Positions 17,221 through 28,957 of a stretch of 46,023 bases of DNA are shown piece by piece (the first letter of the stretch is position 1; every line of letters starts with the position of its first letter). The notes below the pieces were generated by a model that did no database searches, was not told where the DNA came from, and saw nothing but the letters and a program-made list of their open reading frames with translations. Origin of the DNA: Gammaproteobacteria bacterium CG11_big_fil_rev_8_21_14_0_20_46_22 (GTDB lineage: Bacteria; Pseudomonadota; Gammaproteobacteria; UBA12402). The stretch covers positions 1 through 46,023 of the forward strand of contig PCWT01000028.1 in the NCBI GenBank assembly GCA_002796245.1. Direction: 5' to 3'. The position numbers and the translations under genes are program-made.

Positions 17221-17516
17221 CTCTCGTCTTGCGTATAATCGACTTGCTCACGCAGCTCTTTACCCGGTTTGAAGTGCACTGCGTACTTCGGTGGGGTAAC
17301 GAGCTTTTCGCCCGTTTTCGGGTTGTGTGCTTGGCGCGGTGGGCGATAGTGCAGTGAAAAACTGCCGAAACCGCGAATTTCAATGCGGCCACCTTCTGCG
17401 AGGTGGTCGGCAAATTTATCCAAAATAGCGTTGATGCTCATGGCAACATCTTGCACGCTGAGCTGATCTTGGCTCAGGCTGATTTTTTCAATGATCCGTG
17501 ACTTAATGGCTGTCAT
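17217..17516 (-). CDS. ihfB: Integration host factor beta subunit
   Basis: A DNA-bending protein of the HU/IHF family, the beta subunit of the IHF heterodimer. With the ATG at 17516 it is 99 residues (E. coli 94). An in-frame GTG at 17531 lies inside the ribosome-binding site (GGAGAAGGA), so it is not the start. The IHF-beta signature GGRIEIRGFGSFSLHYRPPR is present, and HNPKTGE carries the intercalating proline of the DNA-binding arm (Arg to His just before it). The C-terminus extends a few residues, ending DYTQDES. It lies 30 bp downstream of the membrane-protein gene on the same strand. Confidence 0.95.
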   Translation of the reverse strand: MTAIKSRIIEKISLSQDQLSVQDVAMSINAILDKFADHLAEGGRIEIRGFGSFSLHYRPPRQAHNPKTGEKLVTPPKYAVHFKPGKELREQVDYTQDES

Positions 17517-17546
17517 GGTGTCCTTCTCCACAAAACCTAGCGGGCA

Positions 17547-18173
17547 TTATAGCTCATCATCGGAATGATGTGTTTGATTTTGAACGGTTTTTTCACTTTT
17601 TTCCTGTTTTGGGGCGTTATCGGTCTTTTTGCCGTGGCGATAACGCCAGAAAAAGAACAGCGCGACGATCACAATGAGCGGGATCAAGATGAAGGTGAGG
17701 TACTTCACAAGCAGTGTTTGGATCACAACGAGAAAGCCGAGCAAGATGCCGATGACCAAATACATGGAATCAAAATGCACTCCGGCTAAAAACATCGCGA
17801 GTGACAATAAGGTGAGCGCAAAAATACCGCCGACCAAAAAGCTGATGATGCCAGAGCTAATGACCAGCGAAACTAGGTAAATCGCGCCGAGTAAACCGAT
17901 CCAGTGCAAAATTTCATGCCAGACGATGGTGAAAGAGAGTTCGTGGTGTCGTGAAACAATCCAAGACAGCACGATGCAGATCACGGCAAAAAGCGGGGTG
18001 ACGTAGACCCAGTATTTCCAGGCCATTTCTTCCGGGGCGAAGTCTGTCATGAAGACGCCTAGAGCGGATAGCACGAGTAAGATCAACGCGACAACCAGGC
18101 GGGCTTTTAAATGTGTTTCGCGACCCTTAACAATGCCGGAGCTGTGAAGAAGGTCGATGGCTGAATTAAACAT
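17547..18173 (-). CDS. Multi-pass inner-membrane protein of unknown function
   Basis: 208 residues with about six or seven hydrophobic segments, the first at roughly 24-43 (ARLVVALILLVLSALGVF) and the last at about 160-176. A basic segment and a polar C-terminal tail ending HHSDDEL follow. No catalytic motif is apparent. The start ATG at 18173 has AAGGA eight bases upstream. It lies directly upstream of ihfB, where other gammaproteobacteria carry other small membrane proteins such as LapA, but the sequence does not look like LapA. I do not assign a function. Confidence 0.75.
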   Translation of the reverse strand: MFNSAIDLLHSSGIVKGRETHLKARLVVALILLVLSALGVFMTDFAPEEMAWKYWVYVTPLFAVICIVLSWIVSRHHELSFTIVWHEILHWIGLLGAIYLVSLVISSGIISFLVGGIFALTLLSLAMFLAGVHFDSMYLVIGILLGFLVVIQTLLVKYLTFILIPLIVIVALFFFWRYRHGKKTDNAPKQEKSEKTVQNQTHHSDDEL

Positions 18174-18249
18174 GATTTCGTTCCTTGCTTTGTCATGCTA
18201 TGCTCCATTAAATCAAAAAATGACGACAATGGATAGAGGAAAGAGCGCA

Positions 18250-19293
18250 ATGCGAAAAGCCTGGGCGCTATTAATTGGGATATGCTTGACCACGAGTGTC
18301 TTTGCGGCGAGCTTGACCAATCTTTACACGTATACCCTCCCTGTGGCTAATCGCACGGCCGATGCTCGTAACACAGCCTTGTCTCAAGCCTTTTCTAATA
18401 TGTTAGTTCGTTTAAGCGGCAGTTCCGCCGTCACAAGTTTGCCAGCGGTGCAAACGGCCTTACAGTCTCCTGGTAATTATTTGCAAGAATACGCCTATGT
18501 GTCGGGCAGCAACGGCACCTCGGACGAAGTGCGTTTTGTGTTTTCACGTGATTCGGTCAATGCCTTATTGGCGAGTGCCGGTCAGAGCATTTGGGGGGCA
18601 ACGCGCCCTGTCGTTTTAGTTTGGTTGGTGCTTAAAAATGACCAGGGCATGAAAATACTTAATAGCGGTGATTCTTCAAGCCCGGTCGGCCAGCTTGAAC
18701 TCGACGCGCATGCCCGAGGGTTACCCTTGATGTTACCGATGCTGGATATCAATGATATGCAAGCCTTGAGTGCAAGCGAGCTTTGGCAATTACAAATGAG
18801 TGCGGTCATGAGCGCTTCGGCACGTTATGTGCCCGATGCGGTGTTGGTGGTGCGCGTCGATGAAACAGACCCTGCGGCACTCAGTAGCGTGTGGTTGTTG
18901 TCTTCTAACGGCCAGCAGCAGCGATTCCAAATCACGGCGGATAATATCTCGCTCTTAGTGCAAAAAGGGGTGGACGCAGTCAGTGATTCACTGGCAAGTA
19001 ATTACTCGGTGAGCCTTGCGGGGACTAGTGCATCCAGCGCAACGCTGAGTGTGGATGGGGTTGAAACCTTGGATGCCTACGCTCGGGTGTTAAAATATTT
19101 AAACCAGCTTACGGCGGTTAAAACGGTAAGCCTTCAAAGCGCGCACAATGGGCAAATCGATTTTGAGGTGACAACACATGGCGATGTGACCGTGTTGGCG
19201 CGTGAGATAGCGCTCGGCTCGGTATTGTCTCGTGTGAAAAGCCCGTCGCCAGAGAACGCCAACGCTTTGGTGTATCAATTAAGGAGAATATGA
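18250..19293 (+). CDS. DUF2066 domain-containing exported protein
   Basis: 347 residues from the ATG at 18250, chosen because it has the strong ribosome-binding site AGAGGAAAGAG and begins a clean signal peptide (MRKAWALLIGICLTTSVFAA). The open frame extends further upstream but would overlap the divergent membrane-protein gene. The mature N-terminus, LYTYTLPVANRTADARNTAL, followed by AFSNMLVRLSGSSAV, is the DUF2066 hallmark. The biochemical role of this periplasmic family is unknown. It precedes perM with a 4-bp overlap and then hda, an order also seen in other gammaproteobacteria such as pseudomonads. Confidence 0.88.
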   Translation: MRKAWALLIGICLTTSVFAASLTNLYTYTLPVANRTADARNTALSQAFSNMLVRLSGSSAVTSLPAVQTALQSPGNYLQEYAYVSGSNGTSDEVRFVFSRDSVNALLASAGQSIWGATRPVVLVWLVLKNDQGMKILNSGDSSSPVGQLELDAHARGLPLMLPMLDINDMQALSASELWQLQMSAVMSASARYVPDAVLVVRVDETDPAALSSVWLLSSNGQQQRFQITADNISLLVQKGVDAVSDSLASNYSVSLAGTSASSATLSVDGVETLDAYARVLKYLNQLTAVKTVSLQSAHNGQIDFEVTTHGDVTVLAREIALGSVLSRVKSPSPENANALVYQLRRI

Positions 19294-20357
19294 TGACAGA
19301 TTCGCAACGATGGATGGTGTTTGTGGGTATTATTATTGCTGCGCTGCTGGTCTATGTTTTAAGTCCTGTGCTCATACCGTTTGTGATTTCGTTCTTACTC
19401 GCCTACTTTCTAGACCCGGTGGTCACGCGTCTTCAGCGCTTTCATGTGCCGCGTATTGTTTCAGCCTTTATTGTGTTTATTTTGGCCGTGATTGTGATCG
19501 TCGGTTTGTTATTGGTTTTAATTCCTTCCCTGGAAACACAGTTGGTGAGATTGATCACGAACTTGCCTCACATGATCGACTGGGTTTCGCAAAACGTATT
19601 GCCACGCATTTCAAGTTGGTTTGCCGCGGCGGGCGGTAGCTTTAGTGCTGAAAATGCGCGCGACTTACTTTTGCAGCATATTCAATCGGGCGGTGGTTTG
19701 GTTAAAGCGGTGTTTACCACGGTCGCGCATTCAGGCTATACCATCATGGAAGTGTTGTTGAATATTATTATGATTCCTGTCGTTACCATCTACTTGATGT
19801 ACGATTGGGAAAAGGTGCGCACGCAAGGTAAGTTGTATATTCCTTTGTCGGCGGCTAGGCGTGAAACAATGTTAAGTTTGCTCAGTGAGTGCGGTGATCG
19901 CTTGGCGGGCTTTATTCGTGGCCAGTTATTGGTGATGATTGGCTTGGGGTTTGTCTATTCTTTAGGTTTATCCATTGTGGGTTTGGATGTCGCCTTATTG
20001 GTCGGCGTCATGTCGGGTATTTTGAGCGTGGTGCCTTATCTCGGGTTTATTACCGGTATTCTTGTGGCCTTAATCGCCGCCGCGGTCCAGTTTCATTCTT
20101 GGTATTACATTATTGGCGTGTTGATTGTTTACGCCATCGGTGAAGTCTGCGAAAGCCTGGTGTTCTCACCTTGGTTCGTGGGTGATCGTATCGGTCTACA
20201 TCCTGTTGCGGTAATTTTTGCTGTGCTCGTTGGCGGGCGCTTGTTTGGCTTTGTCGGGGTTTTGCTCGCGCTGCCAGTTTCAGCGGTGTTGATGGTCTTT
20301 TTCCGTCATTTGTGCCGAAAATATTTTCCAAGCGGTGTGGAAGGTGAGCAGGTATGA
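19290..20357 (+). CDS. perM: AI-2E/PerM family inner-membrane protein
   Basis: 355 residues, matching E. coli PerM (353). Two N-terminal membrane segments (about 8-45) contain the family's SFLLAYFLDPVVTRLQR. A soluble, amphipathic stretch follows, then a cluster of C-terminal membrane helices with PYLGFITGILVALIAA, and the family's late FGFVGVLLALPVSAV. The family includes proposed AI-2 exporters and Na+/H+ antiporters, so the transport substrate here is open. It overlaps the DUF2066 gene by 4 bp upstream and hda by 4 bp downstream, forming a tightly coupled operon. Confidence 0.92.
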   Translation: MMTDSQRWMVFVGIIIAALLVYVLSPVLIPFVISFLLAYFLDPVVTRLQRFHVPRIVSAFIVFILAVIVIVGLLLVLIPSLETQLVRLITNLPHMIDWVSQNVLPRISSWFAAAGGSFSAENARDLLLQHIQSGGGLVKAVFTTVAHSGYTIMEVLLNIIMIPVVTIYLMYDWEKVRTQGKLYIPLSAARRETMLSLLSECGDRLAGFIRGQLLVMIGLGFVYSLGLSIVGLDVALLVGVMSGILSVVPYLGFITGILVALIAAAVQFHSWYYIIGVLIVYAIGEVCESLVFSPWFVGDRIGLHPVAVIFAVLVGGRLFGFVGVLLALPVSAVLMVFFRHLCRKYFPSGVEGEQV

Positions 20358-21049
20358 GTGAGCAGCTCACTTTAGGTGTACAGCTTGAAGATAACGCGAG
20401 CTTTGAGAACTTTTACCCTGCAAAAAATACCCAGGTGCTTGCCAGCGTGCGCGAAATGGCGCGTGGGCGTGGCGAGCACTATTTACTGCTGTGGGGCAAG
20501 CAGGGCGCGGGTTGCTCGCATCTACTGCAGGCTGCTTGCCGAGAAACAGCATCGATTGGCTTGCCTGCGATGTATTTAGACATGGCCTGTTTGGCTGCGT
20601 GTGGTTCAGTCGATGCGTTTGACAATTTAGAAGCCTTGCACTTGGTTTGCTTGGATAATATTGATGCGCTGGCGGGTCAAGATGATTGGGAAGAAGCTTT
20701 GTTTCATTTTTTCAATCGTATGCGCGAGAGCGGGCATCGTTTAATTATGAGTTTGCATCAAGCGCCCAAAAATGTGTTATTTCGTTTGGCGGATTTGCGT
20801 TCTCGTTTGAGCTGGGGTGTGGTATACCAGCTTCATGCACTCGACGAAGAAGAAAAGAAAAAGGCCTTATACTTCAGAGCTGAACATCGCGGTTTCACCT
20901 TAAGCGAGCCGGTGGCCGATTATCTGTTGCGCCATTGTCAGCGCGATATGGCGACATTAGCCAATATTTTAGATCAGCTGGACCAAGCGTCTTTGAGTGC
21001 GCAGCGAAAACTCACCGTGCCTTTTGTGAAATCTGTCTTAGGTCTGTAA
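20354..21049 (+). CDS. hda: DnaA regulatory inactivator Hda
   Basis: A 231-residue AAA+ protein that promotes hydrolysis of DnaA-bound ATP when bound to the DNA-loaded sliding clamp, limiting re-initiation. The N-terminal clamp-binding motif appears as QLTLGVQL at 4-11 (E. coli QLSLPLYL type). The Walker A region is LLLWGKQGAGCSHLLQA (Gly-Cys-Ser in place of Gly-Lys-Ser/Thr, as expected for the Hda group's relaxed P-loop), and LVCLDNIDAL is the Walker B. The C-terminal lid ends in VKSVLGL. Its ATG overlaps the perM stop by 4 bp. Confidence 0.94.
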   Translation: MSEQLTLGVQLEDNASFENFYPAKNTQVLASVREMARGRGEHYLLLWGKQGAGCSHLLQAACRETASIGLPAMYLDMACLAACGSVDAFDNLEALHLVCLDNIDALAGQDDWEEALFHFFNRMRESGHRLIMSLHQAPKNVLFRLADLRSRLSWGVVYQLHALDEEEKKKALYFRAEHRGFTLSEPVADYLLRHCQRDMATLANILDQLDQASLSAQRKLTVPFVKSVLGL

Positions 21050-21098
21050 GGGCGTGTTGACAATGGGCGCGCGCGCCTTGAGCGTGTGAATGATTGCC

Positions 21099-21830
21099 TC
21101 AGGCCGCAGTATAACCGCCATCGATCGCATATAAAGCACCCGTAATAAAGCTTGCTTTATCTGATAAGAGAAAATGTATCAGTTCGGCGACTTCCTCAGG
21201 TTTGCCCACGCGACCTAAGGGCTGTTCACGTGCTTCGGCTTGCTCAATCTCATGCAAAGGAATGCCACTTTTTTGGCTGTGACGTGCGATGGCTTCACGA
21301 TACAGGGGGGTATCAATGGTGCCTGGGCACACACAGTTCACGCGAATATTATTGGCTGCGTAATCCAGCGCGGTTGAGCGGGCCAAATTACCCAGCGCGG
21401 CTTTGCTCATCGCATACAGCGTTGAGTTGGGTTTGGCGATGAAGGTTTGATCTGAGCCGACCAGCACAATGGCGCCACGGTTTTGTTGTTTTATATAAGG
21501 TATCGAGAATTTAAGGCTTAGGAAAGCGCTCTTAAGGTTCACGTCCATCATGTTCTGGTAATCGTCAAGGCTTGAGTGCTCGATGTCGCAAGACAAATGT
21601 TTGCCAACGTTCGCGACGAGTTGGTCGATACGTCCTTCTTTGGTGTGAATTTTTTCCAGGGCAGATTGAATGTCATCGGCCTGTGTTAGGTCGCAGTGGA
21701 TATAATAAGTATCCCTGTTTTCAGGCTCAACGATGTCGAGGTTGTAGACTATTTTGCCGTGGCGTTGTAGTAATTGGATGGTGGCTTGGCCGATCCCTTT
21801 TGAGCCGCCTGTCACAATAATCACTTCCAT
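21099..21830 (-). CDS. Short-chain dehydrogenase/reductase next to the NRPS
   Basis: A 243-residue classical SDR. The Rossmann motif TGGSKGIGQ lies at 7-15, LVANVGKH replaces the usual NNAG, the catalytic Ser is in VLVGSD, and YAMSKAA gives the catalytic Tyr and Lys; the C-terminal [12 protein letters not shown] is typical. An Asp after the second strand (NLDIVEP) suggests NAD(H) over NADP(H). The gene starts 9 bp after the NRPS stop on the same strand, so it is almost certainly co-transcribed and may reduce or oxidise the NRPS product or a precursor (inference). The substrate cannot be read from the sequence. Confidence 0.9.
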   Translation of the reverse strand: MEVIIVTGGSKGIGQATIQLLQRHGKIVYNLDIVEPENRDTYYIHCDLTQADDIQSALEKIHTKEGRIDQLVANVGKHLSCDIEHSSLDDYQNMMDVNLKSAFLSLKFSIPYIKQQNRGAIVLVGSDQTFIAKPNSTLYAMSKAALGNLARSTALDYAANNIRVNCVCPGTIDTPLYREAIARHSQKSGIPLHEIEQAEAREQPLGRVGKPEEVAELIHFLLSDKASFITGALYAIDGGYTAA

Positions 21831-21838
21831 GCTGACTC

Positions 21839-24800
21839 CTAACTGGTTATTGGATGACTCAATACATCGATGGCTGTGTTGATGGCAACTGCCAAGCTTG
21901 CGGCGTGGCGTTGATCGTGCATGCTCTCATGATCGCCTGAAACTGTCACGATGTGTACTGATTTATGACAATATTGTGTCCAGTGATTGTCACTGGCATC
22001 GATGGCTTCAAAGAGCGGACCAATATCTTGCGCTTTGAAAAGATACAGTGGGCAGTGAACCTCACAAGGTTTGTAGTGTAGCATGAGTTCTATTCGCGCA
22101 TCTTGGCGAGCTAACCAGCGAGCCGGATCTTTGATCGCGTAGTGTTTGAACTGTTCGGTGTATTTGTCGACCTGTGCTTTTACCGCGGCTTTTACGAGTT
22201 GCTTTTCTTCAAAACGTTTAGGGTAAAGTGCCCAGCCATCAAGTGATAGTATTGCCAGGATCTCATCGTGGTTTTGACGCATGAGTTCGCTGATCTCTGC
22301 GGCAATATTACTGCCTGATGAAGCGCCTCCGAGAATATACGGCCCCTTCGGTAAGCTAGTTTTAATTAAGTCGTAATAATGTTTGGCCATTTCCTGCAAT
22401 GAGCTGAATTCACAGTCACGTTCAATGCTGGGGTCTTGTATGGCAAAGACTGGGTTGTTGATATCTTTGGCGGTATTTAAGTACCAGAAGATGGTGCCGC
22501 CCATCGGGTGAATGAGAATCAGCGGCGTGCCGTTATGCACAGCGTTAATATGCAGCAATTCATTGTCTTTCTGTATGGCATCCCCATCGATCAGTGCGGC
22601 CAGTTCTTCAATGGAGTTGTGTTTAATCAGATCAGCATAAGAAATTGATAATTGAAATTCGTTTTTGAGGCTATCTATCAAGTAGGCGGCTAAAATAGAA
22701 TGCCCGCCAGCCTCAAAAAAGCGCGTATCATGATTAATGGTCGCATGGGGGAGAAGCTTTTGCCATAAAGCGATCAACGCTGTCTCGGTTGGGCTGCTGA
22801 CTTTTAAGGTATGATCGTCGTTGGCTTTAGGCAGTGGTAGTGCTTTGATATCCACTTTGCCACTTTGTGTGAGTGGAATAGCCTCAATCTGAATAAGTCT
22901 GTGAGGAAGCATATAGAAAGGTAATTTATGCTTCACAGTTTCTTTCAACACGTCAAGTTGCAGTGTGTCTTGTGAGACTAAATAGACACAAAGGCAGGGA
23001 CTATCTTCTATTGAAATGACGGCTGCATAAGCTTGTTGAATATATTCATCATCTAGAAAAGCCCTTGCGATGGCCTCCAGCTCGATGCGATAGCCAAATA
23101 ATTTGACCTGGTAATCTTCCCTGCCAAGAAACTCTAAGTCACCGTCATCAAACCATCGTCCTAAGTCGCCGGTTTTATAAAGCTTGCCGATGCCGAAAGG
23201 ATTTTTTAAGAAACGGCTATCATTAAGCTGGTTTTGATTGTGATAGCCTTGGCAGACATTCATCCCGCCAATGTAGATCTCCCCAATAAAACCTGGGGGC
23301 AGTCGTCGGTAATGCTTATCGAGCAAGTACACCTTTGCATTACCAAAAGTTTTTCCGACGCTGCGTGGTTTGTTTGCTTCATAAAGCCCTAGGGTAACAG
23401 CCACGCTGCCTTCGGCAGGCCCGTACGCGACATACAAACATTCTGTCGCAGTGCGCCAACGTTTCGCGGTGTTGAGTGGGCAAGTCTCACCGCCCATAAT
23501 GATACGTTTAAGCTTAATGTTGGAATCTGGTGATGAGTAAGTGAGTAGAGCCGGTGTGCACGCAATTTGTGTGATGTCGTAATCACGCAGCTTTTGGTTC
23601 AGCATTTGGCCGGGTAAGATCTTTTCACTGAATAAAACAAGACTAGCCCCGGATAAAATGGCGCCAAATACTTCCCAGTGGAAAGCGTCAAAGGTCACGT
23701 TTGACACGCTCAGTACGCGATCACTCGCATCCAGACAGAGTGTTTTGATTTGGCTTTGTGCGAGCGTCAAGATATTTGCGTGGCTGATGTTGATGATTTT
23801 TCGACGACCGGTTGTGCCTGAGGTGTAAAAAAAGCAAGCCAAGTCATCTAAGCTTGGTGTTTTCTCCGCGATGATGTGGTTTTGGGTTGTCTCGTCAATG
23901 TTTAGTGTGTTTGGCGATAGTCCTTTGGCGCGCAATACGGTGTTGTTGTCGCACACTAGTAGTGATGCGTCCATGCTGCTGAGTAAATCACTGATAGCGG
24001 CATCAGTTTCTTCAAGGCTTAGTAAAATATAGGGGCGGCCGAGCCGCAAGCAGGCAAGCATGGTAGCAACCAGGCTTATGCCTGGGGTGATAAGTAGCCC
24101 TGTAGCCCGAGAAGACGCCATATTGGGTTGCGATAGCGTGCTGTAAATGCACTTGACGTGATCGCCTAAAATAGCATAGGAGACGGCTTGCGTATCGCTG
24201 ATAATGGCTGTGTTGTTTGGGTATTTTTTTACGATGTCTGCGAAAGCGTCATAGCAATGGTTAAAACCTAAAGCCAACTCGCCGTCGTGCTCAAACCCTG
24301 AAATTGATTCAATTAGTTCAGGCGGGCAGAGGGGTAGTTGTTTAAGCGGTGTGTCAAGTTGCCAAGCAATATTTTCAAGCTGATAGGCAAAGAAGGCTAC
24401 GAATTTCTCGATTAAATTATTTGAAAAGCGATTGGTGTTAAATTCAGCCTCTACAATGAGCTTGCCGGATCGTTCAAAGACGTTAATGCTCAAGTCAAGT
24501 TTTGTGCCTGTGTAGTAAATTGAGGGCTCTTCTGATAATTGCTTGCCAAGTGCAAGGCGATTGCTTTTCTCAAGCTGATAGTTGATCAGTGCGCTGGCAA
24601 GGTGAACGTCTTTTCTAAGCTCTTTGGGTAAACAAGCGTTGATAGACTCAAAGTTAATGGCATGCTCTATCGCGTTGTGTACACGATTTAAGCTTGTAGA
24701 GATGAGTTCATGTAAGGTTTTTTCTGGGTCGAGATTAAATATTAAAGGTAGTGTGTTTGAAAAGTAGCCGATAATTTTCTCAAAGCCGCTGTCTTCGCGG

Positions 24801-27800
24801 TTGATATAGGGAAATAGAAAATAAACATCGTCGCTGCGTGAAAAGATACTTAGGCTAAACGCAAACACCGCACATAAAGCACCAAAAAATGTGACATTGT
24901 TTTCGGAAAGCGTTTGTTTGATGTGTGAGGCCAGCGGGGCTGGAATACTGTGTTGTAAGGTTTTTCCGTGTAGGGCAAGCTCATTCTCAACTTTATCGTA
25001 GGGCAGACTTAGCGGTTTTATATTTTTAAGTTCTTGTTGCCAATAACTTAGTTTGTTTTCGTCGACAGTTTCGTGGGTTTTTTCGCAGAAGTTGAGGTAG
25101 TTTAGCTCTGCATGACTTGGTGATTCCCCATTGTAAAGTTTAGAAAGCTGTTCGCAAAAGATACCCAATGACCAATCATCAAAGATAATGTGGTGAACGA
25201 CAATGAAAAACTCATCGTGATCATTGTGCCGTATCAGTACAGCTCGAAAAGCAGGTTTTTTGGCTAGTTCAAATGGCTCTTCTTGCAGCTTGGTTTTGAA
25301 CTGATTGAGTAAGTCGCTATCGCTAAAGCTTTTCGCTTTTACAGTAATGGTTTGGTTTGTGAGCTCGATTTCATTTTTGTTTAGGTCGATCCGTGAAGTT
25401 AATATCGGCTGTTGTTTGATGAGTTCGGCTAATGCTTGATTGAGTCGTGTTAAGTCGAGCTTTTCATTGAGGCGCCAGCTGATGGCGATGTTGTAAGCAG
25501 GCGACTCTGGATTGAGTTTTATAAAGTTCGCGATCAGTATTTGCGGCCCAGAAAGAGAAGTCTTTTGGGGTAGATTAAACCTGGATGGTTCTGTTTTTTT
25601 CTTTGCGGAGTCTAGGTAGGCTGCAAGTGATTCGAAAGAATCATAGGCGTAAAAAACTTTGATGCTTACAGGTACATTGAAGGCGGTTTCAAGCGCAAAG
25701 GCAAGTTCAATACGCATGAGCGAATTAAGACCGATGCTGGATAGGCGAGTATGACGATGGATAAAATGCTCAAGTGGAACACCAATGACGGTTTCAAGTT
25801 GTTTGATCAGTCTGCTTTCTGTTTCTGTTCGAGTACTGAGCGTTTTTTCTAAGGCTGCTATGTCGATTTTCTGGTTGAGGTTTGTCGGTATTCGATCAAG
25901 TAAGAGATAAAATGCAGGTTGCATATAACTTGGTAATTGCTCCTGCATGTAGTCTTTAATTGACTCTAGGTTTAGCGGGTGACGTTTGCTGGCAACAAGA
26001 TAGGCAATTAATACAGGTTTATTTTGCTTTCCTTGTACGACCACAGCAACTTGTGCAATGCCCTCGTGGCGCAGCAGGGTTTGTTTGATTTCCATGGTAT
26101 CAACGAGATAGCCGTTGATTTTATTTTGCGTATCTTTCCTGCCAATAAAGTCCAAGCTACCATCGGGCAAGTAGCGTGCGAGATCGCCTGTGGCGTAGGC
26201 TTTTTTTGTTTCGCCATCAATCGAGATTGAAACGAATTTTTTTTCTGTGAGCGCTTTGTCTGTGTAGCCTAGGCTTAAGTTTAACCCAGTGATATGGATT
26301 TCACCTATCGCGCCGATGGGGCTGAGTTTATTGTCAGGTGTTAAAATATAAATGTCATTATTGTCGACGGGCACGCCAATGGTCGGGTGGCGACGTTCAT
26401 CATCACTGGCTTCGATACGTGCTTGTGTGACAAAGCCTGTTGCTTCAGTGGGCCCATAGAGATTGCTCAATGTCACATTGTGAATCTGAGTTTTGTAAGG
26501 GTTTAGGGCGGCGCCTCCAGACAGCAGTGTTATCGCTTGTTTGATTTCAAGCTTGTCGGCTTGTTTGAGCAGTAGGTTGATTAAGGCGGTTGAGAGGAAA
26601 CAATGACTAATACCCGCATCGTTAATCCAGTCCGTCAGCGTTTCTATGTCATGTTCAACGCCTTTAGGAGCGACGATAACGGCGGCACCTGAAAGTAAAC
26701 AAGGGAACAAGTCCGCTATGGACCCGTCAAAGCCTATGCTTGAGATGAAGGATATCTTACTGCCTGGCCTTGGAGAGAATAGGCGTTGATACACTTCGAC
26801 ATGGTTCACAATGGCGCGCCTAGGGATGTAAACTCCTTTGGGTTTTCCGGTGCTACCAGAAGTAAATAAAAGGCAGGCGGGGTCTTCGCCTTTAATTTCC
26901 GAATTTTCTTCTGTTATCTCACGCAGTGTAAAAAGACTGTGTATATTGAGTTGGCGGATTTCTTTGGTTTGTTCTTCGATGGCCTTACCATCGTAAAGCA
27001 CGAGGGTGCAGTTACAGCTCGAAAGTATAATCTGTATCCTTGCGGGAGGGTTTTTTGCATCAATCGGCACGTAGATTTTCCCGGCTTTTAGAATGCCGAG
27101 TATGGCAATAATAATGTTTGCACAACGATCACCATAAAGTGCGACAAGCGTTTCGCTATCTCTCATTAGTGCTTTGAGATGGTTAGCCAATGTGCTGCTC
27201 AGGGTGTCAAGTTCTTTATAACTTAGTGTGTTATCACCGTCGATGATCGCAGGCTGATCTGGCCACTGTTTTACGCATTGCTCAAAAAAAGGGATTAAGC
27301 GTTCGTGGCTCGGCGTGTATTGCGGGCCTCGACTCATGGCAATGATGGTTGCATGCTCTTCGGGTGTGTTGATAGACAGGTGCTTTATAACAAGATCAGG
27401 GTGCCCCTGTATTTGGTTTAGAATATGTTCCAAGTGAGCGGCAATCTGGCGACAAATGGCACTCTGTTCATCAAAATTTAGCAGCGCAGATTGAAAGAAG
27501 ACGGTGACTTGTTGGTTTTCAATATTGTGATGAACCGCTAAGTCTGAAATGGGTTGCTCAGGCGCTTTCTTGCGCTGTGAAAAGCTTACAATATTGTCGC
27601 TTATCCATCGTGTATTTTCTTTGGGTATTGTGGGGTGGCGTAAGAAAAAGTCGTGAGGCAAAAGCTGGTGTTTAGCATTCAGTTCCTGTTTTGCCTGCTC
27701 GCGAACGGATGCGTTGCTGGTTTCTTTGTCTATTGTTATGTGTATTGGCTGGCATGATGAGGCAAGCTTTTTCAAACTATCCGGCAAGTCTTCAGTGTGA

Positions 27801-28918
27801 TGGCCGATCAGCACGTTTTCGGCGTTGTTGAGCTTGGCGATGTATATGGCTAGCGCAGCCAGAATGCTTGGGCTTTCATGTGGTGTGCTGAAATGATGTT
27901 GGCTGGCAGGGGTGCCGCTGCGTTTTCGGCTGGCAAAATAAGGCAAAGGTGAGGCGAGCTGACTGCGAAAAATATGGAGTAGGTGTGTTTCGTTGAGGTT
28001 TGTGGCTTTTAGTCTGTGAAGTTCGGTTGGCGTCGTGAGTGTATGGGGTAACACGATTGAGCGTTTTAGTTTTTTGCTGGAAAATGGCTGTTCGTCAATC
28101 CGTTGCAAGCGGTCAAGTGTCATTTTGCCAGTTTGCGTATCTAGGGTCATCGACTCTTCATTAATTTGTATGAGGCGTAATGGTGTGCTGCGTGGTTTTT
28201 GATCCAGGCTTTTATAGTCTTGGCAGACATAGGCTTCATCGTTGATGACCAGGGTAGGCAATTGATAAGGGTTGTCAAAGTTGCCAAAGCAAAGCGCGCG
28301 TATATATCGAGCAATCAGCTTTTGATCGTTAAGTTCGTTAATGAGAGTGTAAGGCAGTGATTGGTGGGTTTTGGCAAGCAAAAGAAAGTTTAGGCTGAGT
28401 TTTAAAATGTCTTCAAGCTTCTCAACGATGAGCGGCAATAAATCGCTTGCGGCCAACAAACATTGTTCGATGACCTCGCCGCTTGAAAGCTCGGCTTTTA
28501 GGCTTAATTTGGCCTGCTCAACCAGGCAGGCGGTGTCACTTTTTACAAGGCCCCAGCAAATGGTATAGTGTTCGCTGTCGTTGAGTAGCGCCAGCGGTAT
28601 TGGGCTGCGCTCATACAGGCAAGGTGTTTCAGTTTCAAAGTAGCAAAGCTCTAAAGCCTTAGATCTATCGCCAAGCGGGGGATGTGATCGGCAGCTGTTG
28701 ATAATAAGCGCGGTTTTTTTAATGCCATTGAAAGCGCCTTCGTGATCCAGCGTGTAGGAAAGCCCAGTGGATTCAGCCCAGTCAATGAGTGTGGTTGACG
28801 CAAGCACCAGTGATTCAATAGTGAGGCCACACGCTGACAAGGCTTTGTAGCACTCAATCATTAAGGCGTCATCACCATAAAGGTAAACTTTCTTTGCTTG
28901 AGGTCTTGTTGATTTCAT
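21839..28918 (-). CDS. Dimodular non-ribosomal peptide synthetase with terminal thioesterase
   Basis: 2,359 residues. Rough domain order: 1-290 formyltransferase-like but degenerate; 290-540 condensation-like without an HHxxxD motif; 546-1020 adenylation 1 (SGSTGKPKG near 685, [20 protein letters not shown]); carrier 1 with GLNSL near 1068; 1115-1540 condensation with HHIIFDDWS near 1243; 1560-2010 adenylation 2 (TSGTTGRRK near 1698, [34 protein letters not shown]); carrier 2 with GGHS near 2071; and 2125-2359 thioesterase with GASSG near 2200, LSLDGW and GDHESM. Both A domains keep the Asp that binds the amino group (FDGS, FDAF), so alpha-amino acids are expected, giving a dipeptide-derived product. 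Substrates are unassigned; the pocket residues I read match no code I recognise. It heads an operon with the SDR. Confidence 0.93.
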   Translation of the reverse strand: MKSTRPQAKKVYLYGDDALMIECYKALSACGLTIESLVLASTTLIDWAESTGLSYTLDHEGAFNGIKKTALIINSCRSHPPLGDRSKALELCYFETETPCLYERSPIPLALLNDSEHYTICWGLVKSDTACLVEQAKLSLKAELSSGEVIEQCLLAASDLLPLIVEKLEDILKLSLNFLLLAKTHQSLPYTLINELNDQKLIARYIRALCFGNFDNPYQLPTLVINDEAYVCQDYKSLDQKPRSTPLRLIQINEESMTLDTQTGKMTLDRLQRIDEQPFSSKKLKRSIVLPHTLTTPTELHRLKATNLNETHLLHIFRSQLASPLPYFASRKRSGTPASQHHFSTPHESPSILAALAIYIAKLNNAENVLIGHHTEDLPDSLKKLASSCQPIHITIDKETSNASVREQAKQELNAKHQLLPHDFFLRHPTIPKENTRWISDNIVSFSQRKKAPEQPISDLAVHHNIENQQVTVFFQSALLNFDEQSAICRQIAAHLEHILNQIQGHPDLVIKHLSINTPEEHATIIAMSRGPQYTPSHERLIPFFEQCVKQWPDQPAIIDGDNTLSYKELDTLSSTLANHLKALMRDSETLVALYGDRCANIIIAILGILKAGKIYVPIDAKNPPARIQIILSSCNCTLVLYDGKAIEEQTKEIRQLNIHSLFTLREITEENSEIKGEDPACLLFTSGSTGKPKGVYIPRRAIVNHVEVYQRLFSPRPGSKISFISSIGFDGSIADLFPCLLSGAAVIVAPKGVEHDIETLTDWINDAGISHCFLSTALINLLLKQADKLEIKQAITLLSGGAALNPYKTQIHNVTLSNLYGPTEATGFVTQARIEASDDERRHPTIGVPVDNNDIYILTPDNKLSPIGAIGEIHITGLNLSLGYTDKALTEKKFVSISIDGETKKAYATGDLARYLPDGSLDFIGRKDTQNKINGYLVDTMEIKQTLLRHEGIAQVAVVVQGKQNKPVLIAYLVASKRHPLNLESIKDYMQEQLPSYMQPAFYLLLDRIPTNLNQKIDIAALEKTLSTRTETESRLIKQLETVIGVPLEHFIHRHTRLSSIGLNSLMRIELAFALETAFNVPVSIKVFYAYDSFESLAAYLDSAKKKTEPSRFNLPQKTSLSGPQILIANFIKLNPESPAYNIAISWRLNEKLDLTRLNQALAELIKQQPILTSRIDLNKNEIELTNQTITVKAKSFSDSDLLNQFKTKLQEEPFELAKKPAFRAVLIRHNDHDEFFIVVHHIIFDDWSLGIFCEQLSKLYNGESPSHAELNYLNFCEKTHETVDENKLSYWQQELKNIKPLSLPYDKVENELALHGKTLQHSIPAPLASHIKQTLSENNVTFFGALCAVFAFSLSIFSRSDDVYFLFPYINREDSGFEKIIGYFSNTLPLIFNLDPEKTLHELISTSLNRVHNAIEHAINFESINACLPKELRKDVHLASALINYQLEKSNRLALGKQLSEEPSIYYTGTKLDLSINVFERSGKLIVEAEFNTNRFSNNLIEKFVAFFAYQLENIAWQLDTPLKQLPLCPPELIESISGFEHDGELALGFNHCYDAFADIVKKYPNNTAIISDTQAVSYAILGDHVKCIYSTLSQPNMASSRATGLLITPGISLVATMLACLRLGRPYILLSLEETDAAISDLLSSMDASLLVCDNNTVLRAKGLSPNTLNIDETTQNHIIAEKTPSLDDLACFFYTSGTTGRRKIINISHANILTLAQSQIKTLCLDASDRVLSVSNVTFDAFHWEVFGAILSGASLVLFSEKILPGQMLNQKLRDYDITQIACTPALLTYSSPDSNIKLKRIIMGGETCPLNTAKRWRTATECLYVAYGPAEGSVAVTLGLYEANKPRSVGKTFGNAKVYLLDKHYRRLPPGFIGEIYIGGMNVCQGYHNQNQLNDSRFLKNPFGIGKLYKTGDLGRWFDDGDLEFLGREDYQVKLFGYRIELEAIARAFLDDEYIQQAYAAVISIEDSPCLCVYLVSQDTLQLDVLKETVKHKLPFYMLPHRLIQIEAIPLTQSGKVDIKALPLPKANDDHTLKVSSPTETALIALWQKLLPHATINHDTRFFEAGGHSILAAYLIDSLKNEFQLSISYADLIKHNSIEELAALIDGDAIQKDNELLHINAVHNGTPLILIHPMGGTIFWYLNTAKDINNPVFAIQDPSIERDCEFSSLQEMAKHYYDLIKTSLPKGPYILGGASSGSNIAAEISELMRQNHDEILAILSLDGWALYPKRFEEKQLVKAAVKAQVDKYTEQFKHYAIKDPARWLARQDARIELMLHYKPCEVHCPLYLFKAQDIGPLFEAIDASDNHWTQYCHKSVHIVTVSGDHESMHDQRHAASLAVAINTAIDVLSHPITS

Positions 28919-28957
28919 AGTGCATCACCGCTTGCGATGTCAGCGATGAGATATCAT

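Noticed and set aside
21067-21078. GGCGCGCGCGCC palindrome between hda and the SDR gene as a terminator
   Set aside because: No loop and no T-run follow; more likely chance in a GC-rich stretch.
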